Of a stretch of 64,000 bases of DNA, positions 7,031 through 16,175 are shown piece by piece. The position numbers and the translations under genes were made by a program. A model generated the notes under the pieces. It was not told the origin of the DNA. It searched no databases and saw nothing but the letters and a program-made list of their open reading frames with translations. Positions within the stretch are counted from its first letter, which is position 1; each line of letters begins with the position of its first letter. The stretch comes from Chloroflexota bacterium (GTDB taxonomy: Bacteria; Chloroflexota; Anaerolineae; 4572-78; J111). The stretch is taken from positions 1 through 64,000 of the forward strand of contig BOKF01000035.1 in the NCBI GenBank assembly GCA_016860845.1, in the 5' to 3' direction.

Positions 7031-9748
7031 ATGGAGTCACTGGCCACCCTTCAATCGCTCCTGGCCCACCTGAGCGCCCTGGGCGACAAAGAATGTATCC
7101 TGGAGATGCAAACGGACGGCATCAGCCGCTGGACATGCGCCCAGGCCGCCGAGACGGCCCGGCGCTTGGCCGCCGGCTTGGTAGCTGCCGGCGTAGGGCG
7201 GGGTGACTTTGTGCCGGTGCTGGCCCACAACCGCCCGGAGTGGATCATCGCCGCGCTGGCCGTAATCAGCGCCGGAGCCGCCGTTTCTCCGCTTGACACC
7301 CAAATTAACGCCTCTACCCTGGAGCAGGTTTTACGCGACAGCGGGGCCAGCTTCATTTTTACCACCACCGATTACCTCAACCGGCTGCGCCAGTTGAACC
7401 TGGGGCTTGAGCTGCGCCCGATCCTGTTTGATGTCGAAGCGGACGACCCCCGCGGCTGGCGCGTTCTGCTGGCCGAGTCCGCCGCGCCGCTGCCGCAGGT
7501 CGAGCCGGATGAGCCGGCGGCGCTCTTTTACACCTCCGGCACCACCGGCGTGCCCAAAGGCGTCCCCCTGACCCACCGCAACCTGGCCTTTCAAATTGAG
7601 GCGCTGCGAACCGCCAGGCTGCTGCGGGAGGATGACCGTATCCTGCTGCCGCTGCCGATGTACCACGTCTATCCTTTCACCATCGGCACGCTGACCCCCC
7701 TGGCTTTTGGCCTGCCGCTGGTGCTGCCCCAGGCTCTGACCGGTCCGCAGCTTATCCGCGCCCTGGCCGAGGGTGATGTGACCATCATCGTCGGCGTACC
7801 CCGTATTTACCGGGCGGTCTACAACGGCCTCGAAAGCCAGATTGCCGGCCGGGGCAAGCTGGTCGCCTCTCTATTCCAGACGGCCTTGCAGGCCAGTATC
7901 TGGCTGCGCCGGAAGTTGGGCTGGCAGGTGGGCCAAACCCTCTTTCGCCCCTTGCGGGCCAGGTTGGGACCCAACCTGCGGCTGCTGGCCTCCGGCGGTT
8001 CGGCCCTGGACCCGGAGCTGGCCTGGAAGCTGGAAGGCTTTGGCTGGAATGTGGCCATCGGCTACGGCTTGACCGAAACATCGCCGATGCTGACCATGAA
8101 CCTGCCTGCTGCCGGCCCGCCCAAACTCGCCAGCGTTGGCCCACCGCTGCCTGGCCTCGAGCTGCGTCTTGAGCGGACCGCCCAGGCTGAAGAGGCAACT
8201 TCCAACGGCCCTGATGGAGCCGCATCCGCAGAAGGCGAAATCCAGGCGCGCGGCGTCAGCGTTTTCTCCGGCTACCGCAATCTGCCCGACCAGACCGCCC
8301 AGGCTTTTACCGCCGACGGCTGGTTTCGCACCGGCGATTTGGGCTACTGCGATGCCGAAGGTTACTACTACATCAGCGGGCGGGCCTCCACCTTGATTGT
8401 ACTGGAAGGCGGCAAAAAGATTCAGCCGGAGCCGCTGGAAGAAATCTACCAGCAGCATGAATTTATCCGGGAAATCGGGATTCTCTACCTGGACAACCAG
8501 TTGGTCGCCGTGATTGTGCCTGAAATTGAGCCGATCAACCGGCTGCACAACGGCGATGTCGAGCAGGCCATCCGCGAGGCCGTCAGCGAGCAGGTGAAGG
8601 CGGTCGCCTCCTACCAGCGTATTACCGACTACGCCCTGACCGAAGAGCCGCTGCCCCGCACCAACCTGGGCAAAATCCGGCGGCATCTCCTGCCGACACT
8701 GTACACCCAGGCCAAGCAGGGTTTGGTCCGGAGTGACGCTGCCACCACCGGCCCTATGCCCATCGCCGATATGTCCGAAAAAGATCAGGCTCTGCTGGCT
8801 CATATGGCGGCGCGGCAGGTGTGGGAGCTGCTGGCCGGCCGCTATCCCGACAAACGCCTCAGCCCGGACACCAGTCCCCAACTGGACCTGGGTGTAGACT
8901 CGCTGGAGTGGCTGACCTTGACTCTGGAAGTCAGTGAGCGCACCGGGGTGGAACTGAGCGACGCGGCGATTGGCCGGATCAGCACCGTGCGCGACCTGCT
9001 CCAGGAAGTCTCCACCGCTGCCGAAAGTGAAGCCGTCCCATCGGCCAAGCTGGCCAATCCGGAGGCGCTTCTTACCGAGGAGGAGAAAACATGGCTGACC
9101 CCCCCAGGCCTGCTGCTGCGGGCGCTGTGGACGGTTCTTTTCCCCATCTATCGCCTGCTGGCGCGGTTGTTGTTCGGGGTCAAGGCGTTTGGGTTGGAAA
9201 ACCTGCCCGCCAGCGGTAACTTTGTCCTGGCTCCCAACCACAGCAGCATGCTCGACGCGCCCATGCTGGCCGCAGTGCTGCCGGATCGCCACCTGCGTCA
9301 AACCCATTGGGCCGGGGCCGCCGAAATCATGTTAAGCAACCCGCTGATGCGCCTGGTCAGCCGCATGGCCGGGGTACTGCCCATTGAACGTTTCGGGGGC
9401 GGGACGGGCGTCAAGAATCTGGCGCTGGCTCTAGCAGTGCTGCAGCGAGGCCGGAATGTCGTCTGGTTTCCCGAAGGCCGCATCTCGATGACCGGGACAA
9501 TACTCCCGTTTCGCGAGGGGATTGGCCTGGTGCTGGAGCAGTGCCCGGCGCCGGTCGTGCCGGTCTACATCCGGGGCACGCGCGAGGCGATGCCGCCGGA
9601 AGCAGCCTGGCCCAAGCCCGGCCAGGTGACGATCAGCTTTGGCCCCCCGTGCGATCCCCGCGAGTTGGCCCAACAGGGGCAAGGCGATAATATCCCGTCG
9701 CGGATGGTCCAGGCGCTCCAGGAGCGAGTGGCTGCTTTGGAGGATTAA
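7031..9748 (+). CDS. Acyl-CoA synthetase / acyl carrier protein / acyltransferase fusion
   Basis: The start at 7031 is chosen because the upstream ATG (6986) lies inside the palindromic element and lacks a ribosome site; AAGGGGG lies about 12 bases before 7031. The product (905 residues) has three parts. An AMP-forming ligase (about 1-575) carries YTSGTTGVPKGVPLTHRN, GYGLTETSPM and TGDLGYCDAEGYYYISGR. An acyl carrier domain (about 590-665) carries the phosphopantetheine serine in LDLGVDSLEW. A PlsC-type acyltransferase (about 700-900) carries NHSSMLD, FPEGR and VPVYIRGTR. The likely role is to activate a fatty acid, load it on the fused carrier and transfer it to a lysophospholipid or glycerol phosphate. 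E. coli Aas has related parts in another order. Confidence 0.93.
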   Translation: MESLATLQSLLAHLSALGDKECILEMQTDGISRWTCAQAAETARRLAAGLVAAGVGRGDFVPVLAHNRPEWIIAALAVISAGAAVSPLDTQINASTLEQVLRDSGASFIFTTTDYLNRLRQLNLGLELRPILFDVEADDPRGWRVLLAESAAPLPQVEPDEPAALFYTSGTTGVPKGVPLTHRNLAFQIEALRTARLLREDDRILLPLPMYHVYPFTIGTLTPLAFGLPLVLPQALTGPQLIRALAEGDVTIIVGVPRIYRAVYNGLESQIAGRGKLVASLFQTALQASIWLRRKLGWQVGQTLFRPLRARLGPNLRLLASGGSALDPELAWKLEGFGWNVAIGYGLTETSPMLTMNLPAAGPPKLASVGPPLPGLELRLERTAQAEEATSNGPDGAASAEGEIQARGVSVFSGYRNLPDQTAQAFTADGWFRTGDLGYCDAEGYYYISGRASTLIVLEGGKKIQPEPLEEIYQQHEFIREIGILYLDNQLVAVIVPEIEPINRLHNGDVEQAIREAVSEQVKAVASYQRITDYALTEEPLPRTNLGKIRRHLLPTLYTQAKQGLVRSDAATTGPMPIADMSEKDQALLAHMAARQVWELLAGRYPDKRLSPDTSPQLDLGVDSLEWLTLTLEVSERTGVELSDAAIGRISTVRDLLQEVSTAAESEAVPSAKLANPEALLTEEEKTWLTPPGLLLRALWTVLFPIYRLLARLLFGVKAFGLENLPASGNFVLAPNHSSMLDAPMLAAVLPDRHLRQTHWAGAAEIMLSNPLMRLVSRMAGVLPIERFGGGTGVKNLALALAVLQRGRNVVWFPEGRISMTGTILPFREGIGLVLEQCPAPVVPVYIRGTREAMPPEAAWPKPGQVTISFGPPCDPRELAQQGQGDNIPSRMVQALQERVAALED

Positions 9749-9792
9749 GGTGACAGGCACTTATCGGGGTGTTTAAAAGTGTCTGTCGCCTT
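9747..9792. repeat. Imperfect inverted repeat after the synthetase fusion gene
   Basis: A 16-base arm (9747-9762) pairs with 9777-9792 with two mismatches that would be tolerated as wobble pairs in RNA. The loop is 14 bases. It starts at the stop codon of the synthetase gene. There is no T-run, so a terminator role is not supported. Confidence 0.6.
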
Positions 9793-9823
9793 GTTTTTAC
9801 GTTCAACAAGGAGAGGAGCAATT

Positions 9824-10732
9824 ATGAGTGACAGCCCTAATTCTCAAAGCTGGCGCAGCCAGTGCAATCTGGTCCCGCTGCCTTATCGGCGGGTGAGTGT
9901 TCAACCTTACTCTGGACCCATGACGGCCGAGGCTATCGAAGCGCTCCTGTTGGAGCGCGAAGCCTACCGCCGGACCGATTTCATCGTTCTGAAAGGCAAA
10001 AATAAGGAGACGGCGGTGGTGGGCATTACCCGCGCCGAAGCTGAACCGCTCTTTTCCTGCATCACTTCTGTCGAAGTGCTGGCTCTGCCGGATACATGCG
10101 TATACGTGGAGCGGCCCAACGTGGACCCGGCCAATCGCTCCGCCCTGGCCGGGGTCGCTCACGAATTGGGCCTGGGGCCGGAGCATACACTGGTCGTCGA
10201 GGGCACGTACGATCACGTCAACTTCATCCACCATCCCGACCCGCTGGTGGTGCGGGTGGTCGAAGTAGCGCCGCCGGAGCCGCCCAAACTGTACGGCCTG
10301 GCTCGCCATGTCCTCAGCTATGCTGATTTACCTCCCATCCGGCTGGAATTAGAACGCATCGAGGTAGCCGATTTAGCCCGCAGTGTCCGGCCGGAAGCCT
10401 TCTTAGTGCCCTGCCGCTCCGGTGGCCTGGACGACCTGCCCGCGCCGGTCAGCTTTCTGGATGAGCGGCCGGAACGCCAGAATTGGACGATGATTGGCTG
10501 TGAGCGCAGTTTGCAGTTCCATCGCCACTTTTACGGTGACGAGCCGCCCCGGGTGGAGATGTGCCCGCGTAAGATAGCCGGCGCCCGAACGGAGCCGACC
10601 CTGCTCAAATGTTGTCTACTGGAGTACCATATTGAACAAGATGGTCCTATCGCCGTGGTTCCCTGGGGCGCAGACCTGGCGATGGTGGAATCTGCGCTGC
10701 GTCAATTAGCTGCCGAGGTCGAGTATGCCTGA
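9824..10732 (+). CDS. Conserved-looking soluble protein, family not recognised
   Basis: I choose ATG 9824 because AAGGAGAGGAG lies just upstream; the frame opening at 9779 runs through the inverted repeat. The product has 302 residues with no signal peptide or membrane segment. Landmarks are LVPLPYRRVSVQPYSGPMTAE, LEREAYRRTDFIVLKGK, the repeated P-E-P segments around residue 150, and several cysteines in the C-terminal half (MIGCERS, EMCPRK, KCCLLEY). I cannot assign a function. It is the last plus-strand gene before a long minus-strand region and is separated from the synthetase fusion by an inverted repeat. Confidence 0.75.
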   Translation: MSDSPNSQSWRSQCNLVPLPYRRVSVQPYSGPMTAEAIEALLLEREAYRRTDFIVLKGKNKETAVVGITRAEAEPLFSCITSVEVLALPDTCVYVERPNVDPANRSALAGVAHELGLGPEHTLVVEGTYDHVNFIHHPDPLVVRVVEVAPPEPPKLYGLARHVLSYADLPPIRLELERIEVADLARSVRPEAFLVPCRSGGLDDLPAPVSFLDERPERQNWTMIGCERSLQFHRHFYGDEPPRVEMCPRKIAGARTEPTLLKCCLLEYHIEQDGPIAVVPWGADLAMVESALRQLAAEVEYA

Positions 10733-10733
10733 A

Positions 10734-10829
10734 CAGCATCCTTCGATACGGTTTCGCTTCGCTCCACCTACTCAGGATGCTGCTAACTTAACGACACTGT
10801 CAATCTGGGCAGACTCGGGTGATTGACAG
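10734..10829. repeat. Two adjacent inverted repeats between convergent genes
   Basis: CAGCATCCT (10734-10742) is repeated inverted at 10774-10782, around a CTTCGATACGG-type sequence common as a dispersed bacterial repeat. CTGTCAATC (10797-10805) is inverted at 10821-10829. They lie between the 3' ends of 9824-10732 and 10836-11630. Neither has a T-run. Confidence 0.55.
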
Positions 10830-10835
10830 ACGGCC

Positions 10836-11630
10836 CTACTCCTCCGGCGCGACAGCTTCCAACTCGCGGGCCATGCGATAGCTGCCGGCCATAAGCCCGC
10901 CGTCAACGGGGAGGGTAACGCCGGTAATCCAGGCAGCTTCGTCAGAGGCAAGAAACAGGGCTGCTTTGGCTACATCCTCCGGCTGGCCGATGCGACCTAA
11001 CGGATACCAGGGAATCAGCCGCTCAAAAATCTGGGGGTCTTTTTCCAGTTGAGGCTGCCAGATGGGCGTCTGGATGGTGCCGGGGCAGATCACATTGGCG
11101 CGCACGTTGAACCGGCCATACTTGAGCGCCATATTTTGGGTCAAATTAATCACCCCGGCTTTGGCCGCGCTGTAGGCTTCTTCCCCCAGGCCGGCCAAAC
11201 CGTTAACCGAAGCAATATTGACAACGGCCCCGCTTTTTTGGGCGATCATCCCCGGCAGCACCGCTTTGCAGCACAAATAGACACTTTTTAAGACCACCGC
11301 CAGGCCGGCGTCCCAATCGGCTTCGCCAATGTGCAGGATGTCATCACCCGTGCCGACCGCGGCATTGTTGACCAGAATATCAACCCGGCCGTAGCTAGCC
11401 AGCGCCTGAGCGACCATCGCCTCAACGGCTGCTTTCTTGGAAACGTCTGCTTCGACGGCCAGCGCGTCGCCGCCGCCAGCCTTAATCCGCTCCACCGTCT
11501 CTTGCGCCCGGCCGCCATAGCGGTCGTCCACTACGACCCGCGCTCCTTCCTGGGCAAACAGTTCGGCAATGGCCCGGCCGATGCCGGAACCCGCACCGGT
11601 AACGAGGGCGATTTTGTTGTGTAGGCGCAT
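10836..11630 (-). CDS. Short-chain dehydrogenase/reductase (SDR)
   Basis: The 264-residue protein is a classical SDR that interconverts an alcohol and a ketone using NAD(P). It shows the TGAGSGIG cofactor motif near residue 12, VVVDDRYGG after the second strand (an acidic end that favours NAD), NNAAVG, the catalytic serine in NIASVNG and YSAAKAG for the Tyr/Lys pair. GGGAGG lies 7 bases before the ATG. It is the last gene of the first transporter cluster, downstream of the amidohydrolase at 11699-12592. The substrate is unknown; a sugar or polyol is plausible given the neighbours. Confidence 0.93.
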   Translation of the reverse strand: MRLHNKIALVTGAGSGIGRAIAELFAQEGARVVVDDRYGGRAQETVERIKAGGGDALAVEADVSKKAAVEAMVAQALASYGRVDILVNNAAVGTGDDILHIGEADWDAGLAVVLKSVYLCCKAVLPGMIAQKSGAVVNIASVNGLAGLGEEAYSAAKAGVINLTQNMALKYGRFNVRANVICPGTIQTPIWQPQLEKDPQIFERLIPWYPLGRIGQPEDVAKAALFLASDEAAWITGVTLPVDGGLMAGSYRMARELEAVAPEE

Positions 11631-11666
11631 AAATAACCTCCCGAAAATCCAAACGGTAATTCTGGT

Positions 11667-11696
11667 AGGAGTGAAAAAGTGTACTTTTTCACTCCT
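11667..11696. repeat. 30-base palindrome, copy 1 of a family
   Basis: The sequence is palindromic over 30 bases except at the central pair (arm AGGAGTGAAAAAGT). It starts three bases beyond the stop codon of the amidohydrolase gene. Related copies lie at 32513-32542 and 42411-42440. Confidence 0.8.
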
Positions 11697-11698
11697 CG

Positions 11699-12592
11699 TC
11701 AGGCCAGCCCCAGCAGCGCCAGCGCATCCCGCTGAATTATTTGTTCAATCGCCTCTTCCGGCACGCGGGGCAGCGGCGTACCCTCAACCAGGCGATTCAC
11801 CTGGCGCAGTGCGGCGATGGTTTCCTCTACCGTCGCCACCGGAAAATCGGTGGCGAACAAAATTTTATGGAGCACGTTCCACTCGCCGGCTTTGACCAAC
11901 TGCTCCCAGAACGAAAAGGGGCGATAGAAATTGCCCGACAAATCGGCGTACAGGTGGGGGTGCTTGCGGATGACCACACAGGTTTCAGCCTGCCAGGGAT
12001 GACCCATGTGGGCCATGATGATTTTCAAATCAGGGTAGCGAATGGCGATTTCATCCATCAGCAAAGGATGCGCCAGACGAATGGGCGCGTCGCGCACCGG
12101 CGAAGTGCCCTGGTGAAAGAGAATCGGCAGGCCGTATTTTTGCGCCCGCTCGTAAACAGCCAGGGCACGCGGTTCCAGCGGGTCGAAGTTCTGATAATTG
12201 GCCCCCAGCTTGATCCCTTTTAAGCCCAGGTCGGTGCGGCAGCGTTCGAACTCATCCAGACAGCGGGCATCGTAAGGGTGGAGCGACATGAAGCCAATCA
12301 ACCGCTCCGGGTAAGCGCGCACAAAGGTGGCCGTCGCATCGTTGACGTTGCCGTTGTACCAGGTAGTGTCGCCGGGGCCTCGGCCGCTCAGATTGTCGCT
12401 CATCTGGCCGGGGTGCCAGGCGATGCCAAACACGATGGATTTATCAGCGGGAAGCTGGGCTTCCAAGTACTCTTGCCAGGAGTAAGTGGCGTTAACCGCG
12501 CGGTCAGGCCGCCACAGGGTGTTGACGACGACTTGATCAGGCGGAACGGTCTCTTTGTATTGAGGGGTGTGGCTGTGAACGTCAACAATCAT
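11699..12592 (-). CDS. Amidohydrolase (amidohydrolase 2 / ACMSD-like TIM barrel)
   Basis: The 297-residue protein opens with MIVDVHSHTP, the metal-binding H-x-H of the amidohydrolase superfamily. It continues with LIGFMSLHPYD, GLKGIKLGANYQNFDP, PILFHQG, LKIIMAHMGHPW and ILFATDFP, the pattern of the ACMSD/gamma-resorcylate decarboxylase-like branch. The reaction is hydrolysis or decarboxylation of an unknown small molecule. Its start overlaps the end of the permease gene (12589) by four bases, so it is translated with the ABC transporter operon and probably acts on the imported compound. Confidence 0.88.
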   Translation of the reverse strand: MIVDVHSHTPQYKETVPPDQVVVNTLWRPDRAVNATYSWQEYLEAQLPADKSIVFGIAWHPGQMSDNLSGRGPGDTTWYNGNVNDATATFVRAYPERLIGFMSLHPYDARCLDEFERCRTDLGLKGIKLGANYQNFDPLEPRALAVYERAQKYGLPILFHQGTSPVRDAPIRLAHPLLMDEIAIRYPDLKIIMAHMGHPWQAETCVVIRKHPHLYADLSGNFYRPFSFWEQLVKAGEWNVLHKILFATDFPVATVEETIAALRQVNRLVEGTPLPRVPEEAIEQIIQRDALALLGLA

Positions 12593-13632
12593 TCGCTTTT
12601 GCGGAACAACTTTTTGACCCAGTTGGCAATCAGCGGCCCAAGACCCTGCGGCGCGAACACGGCAATGATAGCCAGAGACAAACCGATGCTCAGGTTGCGA
12701 TAGTTCTCCGCCGCGCGCAGCACTTCAGGCAGAACCGTCAAAACGCCTGTACCGACAATTGGCCCCCAAAACGTACCCCAGCCCCCCAGCACAATCATAG
12801 CCAGCAGATCAATTAAGATGCCAAAACTAAAGATCGAGGTTGAAATGGACCCCTGGTAGTGGGTCAAAAAGCCGCCGGCCAAACCGGTGAAAAAGGCGCT
12901 AAAAGCAAACAGAAGAAGTTTGAAGCGGAACGGGTCTATCCCCCGGCTAATCGCATAAGTTTCCGAGTCGCGTAGGGCGCGGAAGGCGATACCGATCGGT
13001 GAGTGGAGAATGCGCCAAATGGCATAGGCGGTAATGACAAAAAAGATTAAACCCAGGTAGTAATAAAGGATTTTATCATACCCGCCCCCAAACCAGCTTT
13101 CAAAGCCAAACTTGGGCACGGTCTTCAAGCCATAGCCCCCGCCGCTGAGAATCCTGGGGCCGGTAGTGAATAAGTTGCGCAACAGTTCGTGAAAGGCCAG
13201 CGTTAACAAAACCACATAGGTTCCTCGCAGGCGCAAGGTAGGCAAACCAATAATCATCGCGGCGATGACCGTGACAATGGGAGCCAGCCAGATACTCAAC
13301 CAGGGGCTCCAGCCGTAGTGGACGGCTAAAACGCCGGTTGTCCAGCCGCCGACAGCAAACAGGGCCACCTGGCCAAAGGAGTAAATCCCGGAAACACCCA
13401 TGATTAAGTTCCAACACTGGACCACCATGCCCCAGCCAAAAAATAGGATAATCAGGTGCAGCACAAAGCCACCCCCTTGAACGTTGTTGAGGATCCAGGG
13501 CAAGACCAGGACGACCACCAGCCCAATGCCGACGTACAGTGGATTGAGCTTGGCCCAGGGGCCGGCGGCCCACTGCAGGCGCTCTTTAGTTTTGCTCAAT
13601 GGCAAAGGCATTGCCTCGATTTGTTGGGTCAT
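12589..13632 (-). CDS. livM: Branched-chain amino acid-type ABC permease (LivM), transporter 1
   Basis: The 347-residue integral membrane protein has about ten hydrophobic segments and typical LivM landmarks: GVSGIYSFGQVALFAVGGW, GLPTLRLRGTYVVLLTLAFHELLRN and GGWGTFWGPIVGTG. It pairs with the LivH protein encoded upstream (four-base overlap at 13629-13632) to form the membrane channel. The ATPases LivF and LivG and the binding protein are encoded further upstream in the same direction. The substrate is probably an amino acid or another small polar organic compound. Confidence 0.93.
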   Translation of the reverse strand: MTQQIEAMPLPLSKTKERLQWAAGPWAKLNPLYVGIGLVVVLVLPWILNNVQGGGFVLHLIILFFGWGMVVQCWNLIMGVSGIYSFGQVALFAVGGWTTGVLAVHYGWSPWLSIWLAPIVTVIAAMIIGLPTLRLRGTYVVLLTLAFHELLRNLFTTGPRILSGGGYGLKTVPKFGFESWFGGGYDKILYYYLGLIFFVITAYAIWRILHSPIGIAFRALRDSETYAISRGIDPFRFKLLLFAFSAFFTGLAGGFLTHYQGSISTSIFSFGILIDLLAMIVLGGWGTFWGPIVGTGVLTVLPEVLRAAENYRNLSIGLSLAIIAVFAPQGLGPLIANWVKKLFRKSE

Positions 13633-14507
13633 AGGCGCTGCATCTCCCCCAGGCCAAACAGCCCATTCGGACGAACAATCAACATGACAATCATAAACAG
13701 GAACAGGCCGGGCAAGGCCCAGCTCGCCCCCATATACACTTGCAGAAATGCTTCCAGCAGACCGATCACGTAAGCCGCCCAGATAGTGCCTTTGACACTG
13801 CCCAGCCCGCCAAAAATGGTTACGACCAGCGATTTGATCATGGGGTTGAAGCCGGCGGTCGGAGAGAGAAAAAAGACGGAGGAGAGCAAGGCCCCGGCTA
13901 AACCGGCCAGAGCGGCGCTGATAATCATCACGATAATAAAAACCCTACGGGTGGGAATCCCCATCAACCGGGCCGCATCCATTTGCTGCGAGACCGCCCG
14001 AATAGCCATCCCATAGCGCGAGCTGCGCAAAAAGAGACTCATCAAAATCAAGGATAACAAAGCTACCCCAATAATGAGCAGACCTTGATAACTGATGACC
14101 ACATCCAGAAATTTGAACTGCCCCTTGATGGCCGGCGGCATTTGTTTAACCCGCGCCCCATAAAGGATTAACACCGCGCTTTCGATCACAATTGAGGCGC
14201 CAACCGTAGCAATGAGAGAGGCGCTGTCCCAGCCTGGTTTGCCCAGAATCCGGTTAATCAATAAAACTTGAATGAGAAAGCCGATCAAAGCCGCCCCCAA
14301 AACTCCCAGCACAAAGGAGGGTAATAGAGGCAATTTCAGCGGATTGAGGGCCGTCCAGATAACGTATCCCCCGACCAAATAGAGCGATCCATGCGCCAGA
14401 TTGAGCATGCGCAAAGACCCCCAAATCAGGGTCAAGCCCAAAGCCATCAAGCCATATACAGACCCGCTGAGCAGACCCCCGTAAATTGCCTGGAATAGTT
14501 TCTCCAT
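13629..14507 (-). CDS. livH: Branched-chain amino acid-type ABC permease (LivH), transporter 1
   Basis: The 292-residue permease begins MEKLFQAIYGGLLSGSVYGL and keeps the LivH motifs TLIWGSLRMLNLAHGSLYLVGGY, VSQQMDAARLMGI and VTIFGGLGSVKGTIWAAYVIGLLEA. It has about eight membrane spans. It overlaps livM by four bases and follows the LivF gene after a spacer filled with ATTCATC-type repeats, where a longer gap (about 100 bases) breaks the otherwise tight spacing. Confidence 0.93.
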   Translation of the reverse strand: MEKLFQAIYGGLLSGSVYGLMALGLTLIWGSLRMLNLAHGSLYLVGGYVIWTALNPLKLPLLPSFVLGVLGAALIGFLIQVLLINRILGKPGWDSASLIATVGASIVIESAVLILYGARVKQMPPAIKGQFKFLDVVISYQGLLIIGVALLSLILMSLFLRSSRYGMAIRAVSQQMDAARLMGIPTRRVFIIVMIISAALAGLAGALLSSVFFLSPTAGFNPMIKSLVVTIFGGLGSVKGTIWAAYVIGLLEAFLQVYMGASWALPGLFLFMIVMLIVRPNGLFGLGEMQRL

Positions 14508-14535
14508 AAATTGTTCCTCCTCATCGGAAAAATTG

Positions 14536-14611
14536 TAAACAATGAATTGTCAATCGTTAATTGTTAACAAATCACTTCACAATTCATCATTCATCATTCA
14601 CAATTTACAAT
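14536..14611. repeat. Short tandem and inverted AT-rich repeats (AATTCATC type)
   Basis: The spacer between livF and livH is built from repeated ATTCATC, CAATT and TTAACAA units, with inverted halves. It begins directly at the livF stop. I see no gene or clear promoter in it. Confidence 0.6.
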
Positions 14612-15313
14612 TCATCCTAGATACGCTGCCAGCAGGGCCTCGTCACGCAGCATGGCGTCTGCGCTGCCCTCACGCACCAATACCCCCGACTCCAGCAGGT
14701 AGACCCGGTTGGCCAGGCCAGCAATGTGATCGGCGTTTTCATCCACCAGGAGGACCGTTAAACCGCTGCGGTTAATCTCTTTGATAGTCTCATAGAGATT
14801 TTCAATAATGAGCGGGGCCAATCCCAGCGAAGGTTCGTCAATCATCAAAATCCTGGCCTGGCCCATCAAGCCCCGGCCCAGGGCTAACATCCGCCGTTCA
14901 CCGCCGGAGAGACTGCGGCCCAATTGACTTTTCCGCTGCCCCAGCACCGGGAAAAGGTGAAACACGCGCTCCACCTTTTGGCTGCGTTCTTGCCAGGCCG
15001 CCGAGCGATACGCGCCCATCAACAAATTTTCCAGCACCGTCATTTCAGGGAAGATCAAATCTCCCTGGGGAATATGAATCACCCCCGCCGCTACAATCTC
15101 TTCAGCCGGCAGCCCGGAAATAACTTTGCCATCCAATTCAACCGTGCCAGCCGTAGGCCGGATCAGCCCGGAGATAGCGCGCAGTAAAGTGGTTTTGCCA
15201 TGGCCGTTGGGGCCAAGAATAACCACCGCCTCACCCTCCTGAACATTGAGGGAGATCGAGTGCAGCACTTCCGAGCCGCCATAGCCGGCATGCAAATCAG
15301 TTATCTTGAGCAT
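14612..15313 (-). CDS. livF: Branched-chain amino acid-type ABC ATPase (LivF), transporter 1
   Basis: This 233-residue ATPase shows Walker A GPNGHGKTTL, signature SGGERRMLALGRGLM, Walker B ILMIDEPSLGLAP and the LivF-typical VIHIPQGDLIFPEMTV. It hydrolyses ATP with LivG to drive import. Its start shares one base with the end of the livG gene (15313), so the two are translationally coupled. Confidence 0.93.
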   Translation of the reverse strand: MLKITDLHAGYGGSEVLHSISLNVQEGEAVVILGPNGHGKTTLLRAISGLIRPTAGTVELDGKVISGLPAEEIVAAGVIHIPQGDLIFPEMTVLENLLMGAYRSAAWQERSQKVERVFHLFPVLGQRKSQLGRSLSGGERRMLALGRGLMGQARILMIDEPSLGLAPLIIENLYETIKEINRSGLTVLLVDENADHIAGLANRVYLLESGVLVREGSADAMLRDEALLAAYLG

Positions 15314-16095
15314 TAACTCGCACCTCCGCCGGTTTCAGCCAGGCGTTCCCGGCGCTTGCCGCCTAAATACACGTCAACCACCCGCTCGTTGCGCAGCACT
15401 TCCGCCGGCGGGCCTTCGGCAATCGTTTCGCCGTGATGCAGCACTAACATCCGGTTAGCCAATGCCTGGACTACCTTCATAATATGCTCGATCATCAAGA
15501 CGGTGATACCGGCCTGGTTGATTTTTCGCACAAATTGGGTCATTTCGTCACGTTCGGAGCGGTTCAGACCGCCCACCGGCTCGTCAAGAAGCAGCAGGTT
15601 CGGCTGGGTAGCCAGGGCCGTCGCCAGCATCAGCCGCTTCCTTTCAAACCCCGACAGCGACGAGGCCAGCCAGCCTTGTTTGTCCAGCAGCTCACAAAAC
15701 TCCAGGGCATCCAGGGCTGCTTCAACCGCTTCGGACCGGAAGCCAAGCGTAGGATTGCCGCTACCACCCTGCCGGCCCAGCACACTGCCCACCAGCACGT
15801 TGGTCAGCACCGTCTGGCTGTCAAAAGCAACCGTCGTTTGAAAGGTGCGCGAAATACCCAGCCGGCAAATCTTATCGGGGCGCAGGTTTTGGATTTCCTG
15901 GCCATTGAAACGAATCTTGCCCCCAGTCGCCGGTGAGATGCCAGAGATGGTATCAAAGAGCGTTGTTTTGCCCGCGCCATTCGGCCCCACAATGGCAAAA
16001 ATTTCGCCGTGCTCCAGGGAGAAGCTGACCTCCTTTACGGCCATCAATCCCCCATAAGATTTGGTAACTTGATCACACTCAAAGATCGTCGCCAT
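15313..16095 (-). CDS. livG: Branched-chain amino acid-type ABC ATPase (LivG), transporter 1
   Basis: This 260-residue ATPase has Walker A GPNGAGKTTLFD, Walker B LLLLDEPVGGLN and the LivG-type C-terminal extension. The signature reads SGFERKRLMLATAL instead of the usual LSYGQQRR or LSGG form, an unusual variant in the ABC signature loop. It is followed directly by livF. Upstream a block of GTAGACAG-type repeats separates it from the S15 hydrolase gene. Confidence 0.92.
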   Translation of the reverse strand: MATIFECDQVTKSYGGLMAVKEVSFSLEHGEIFAIVGPNGAGKTTLFDTISGISPATGGKIRFNGQEIQNLRPDKICRLGISRTFQTTVAFDSQTVLTNVLVGSVLGRQGGSGNPTLGFRSEAVEAALDALEFCELLDKQGWLASSLSGFERKRLMLATALATQPNLLLLDEPVGGLNRSERDEMTQFVRKINQAGITVLMIEHIMKVVQALANRMLVLHHGETIAEGPPAEVLRNERVVDVYLGGKRRERLAETGGGAS

Positions 16096-16111
16096 GAAAA
16101 ACCCTATAAGG

Positions 16112-16175
16112 ATAGACGGTAGACAGTAAACGGTAGACAGGGAATTTTTTTCTGATTACTGACTACTGACTACTG
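16112..16175. repeat. GTAGACAG / ACTGACTACTG heptamer-type repeats, copy 1
   Basis: Short direct repeats (GGTAGACAGT, GACTACT) fill the gap between livG and the S15 hydrolase. The last codons of the hydrolase (residues VVSSQ and the stop) are written in the repeat. Related blocks lie at 20521-20551 and 24400-24431. Confidence 0.65.

Noticed and set aside
7871..9307. Long minus-strand frame of 478 codons opposite the acyl-CoA synthetase fusion
   Set aside because: It is the mirror of a GC-rich coding strand; no domain text, no ribosome site, and it covers conserved motifs of the real protein.
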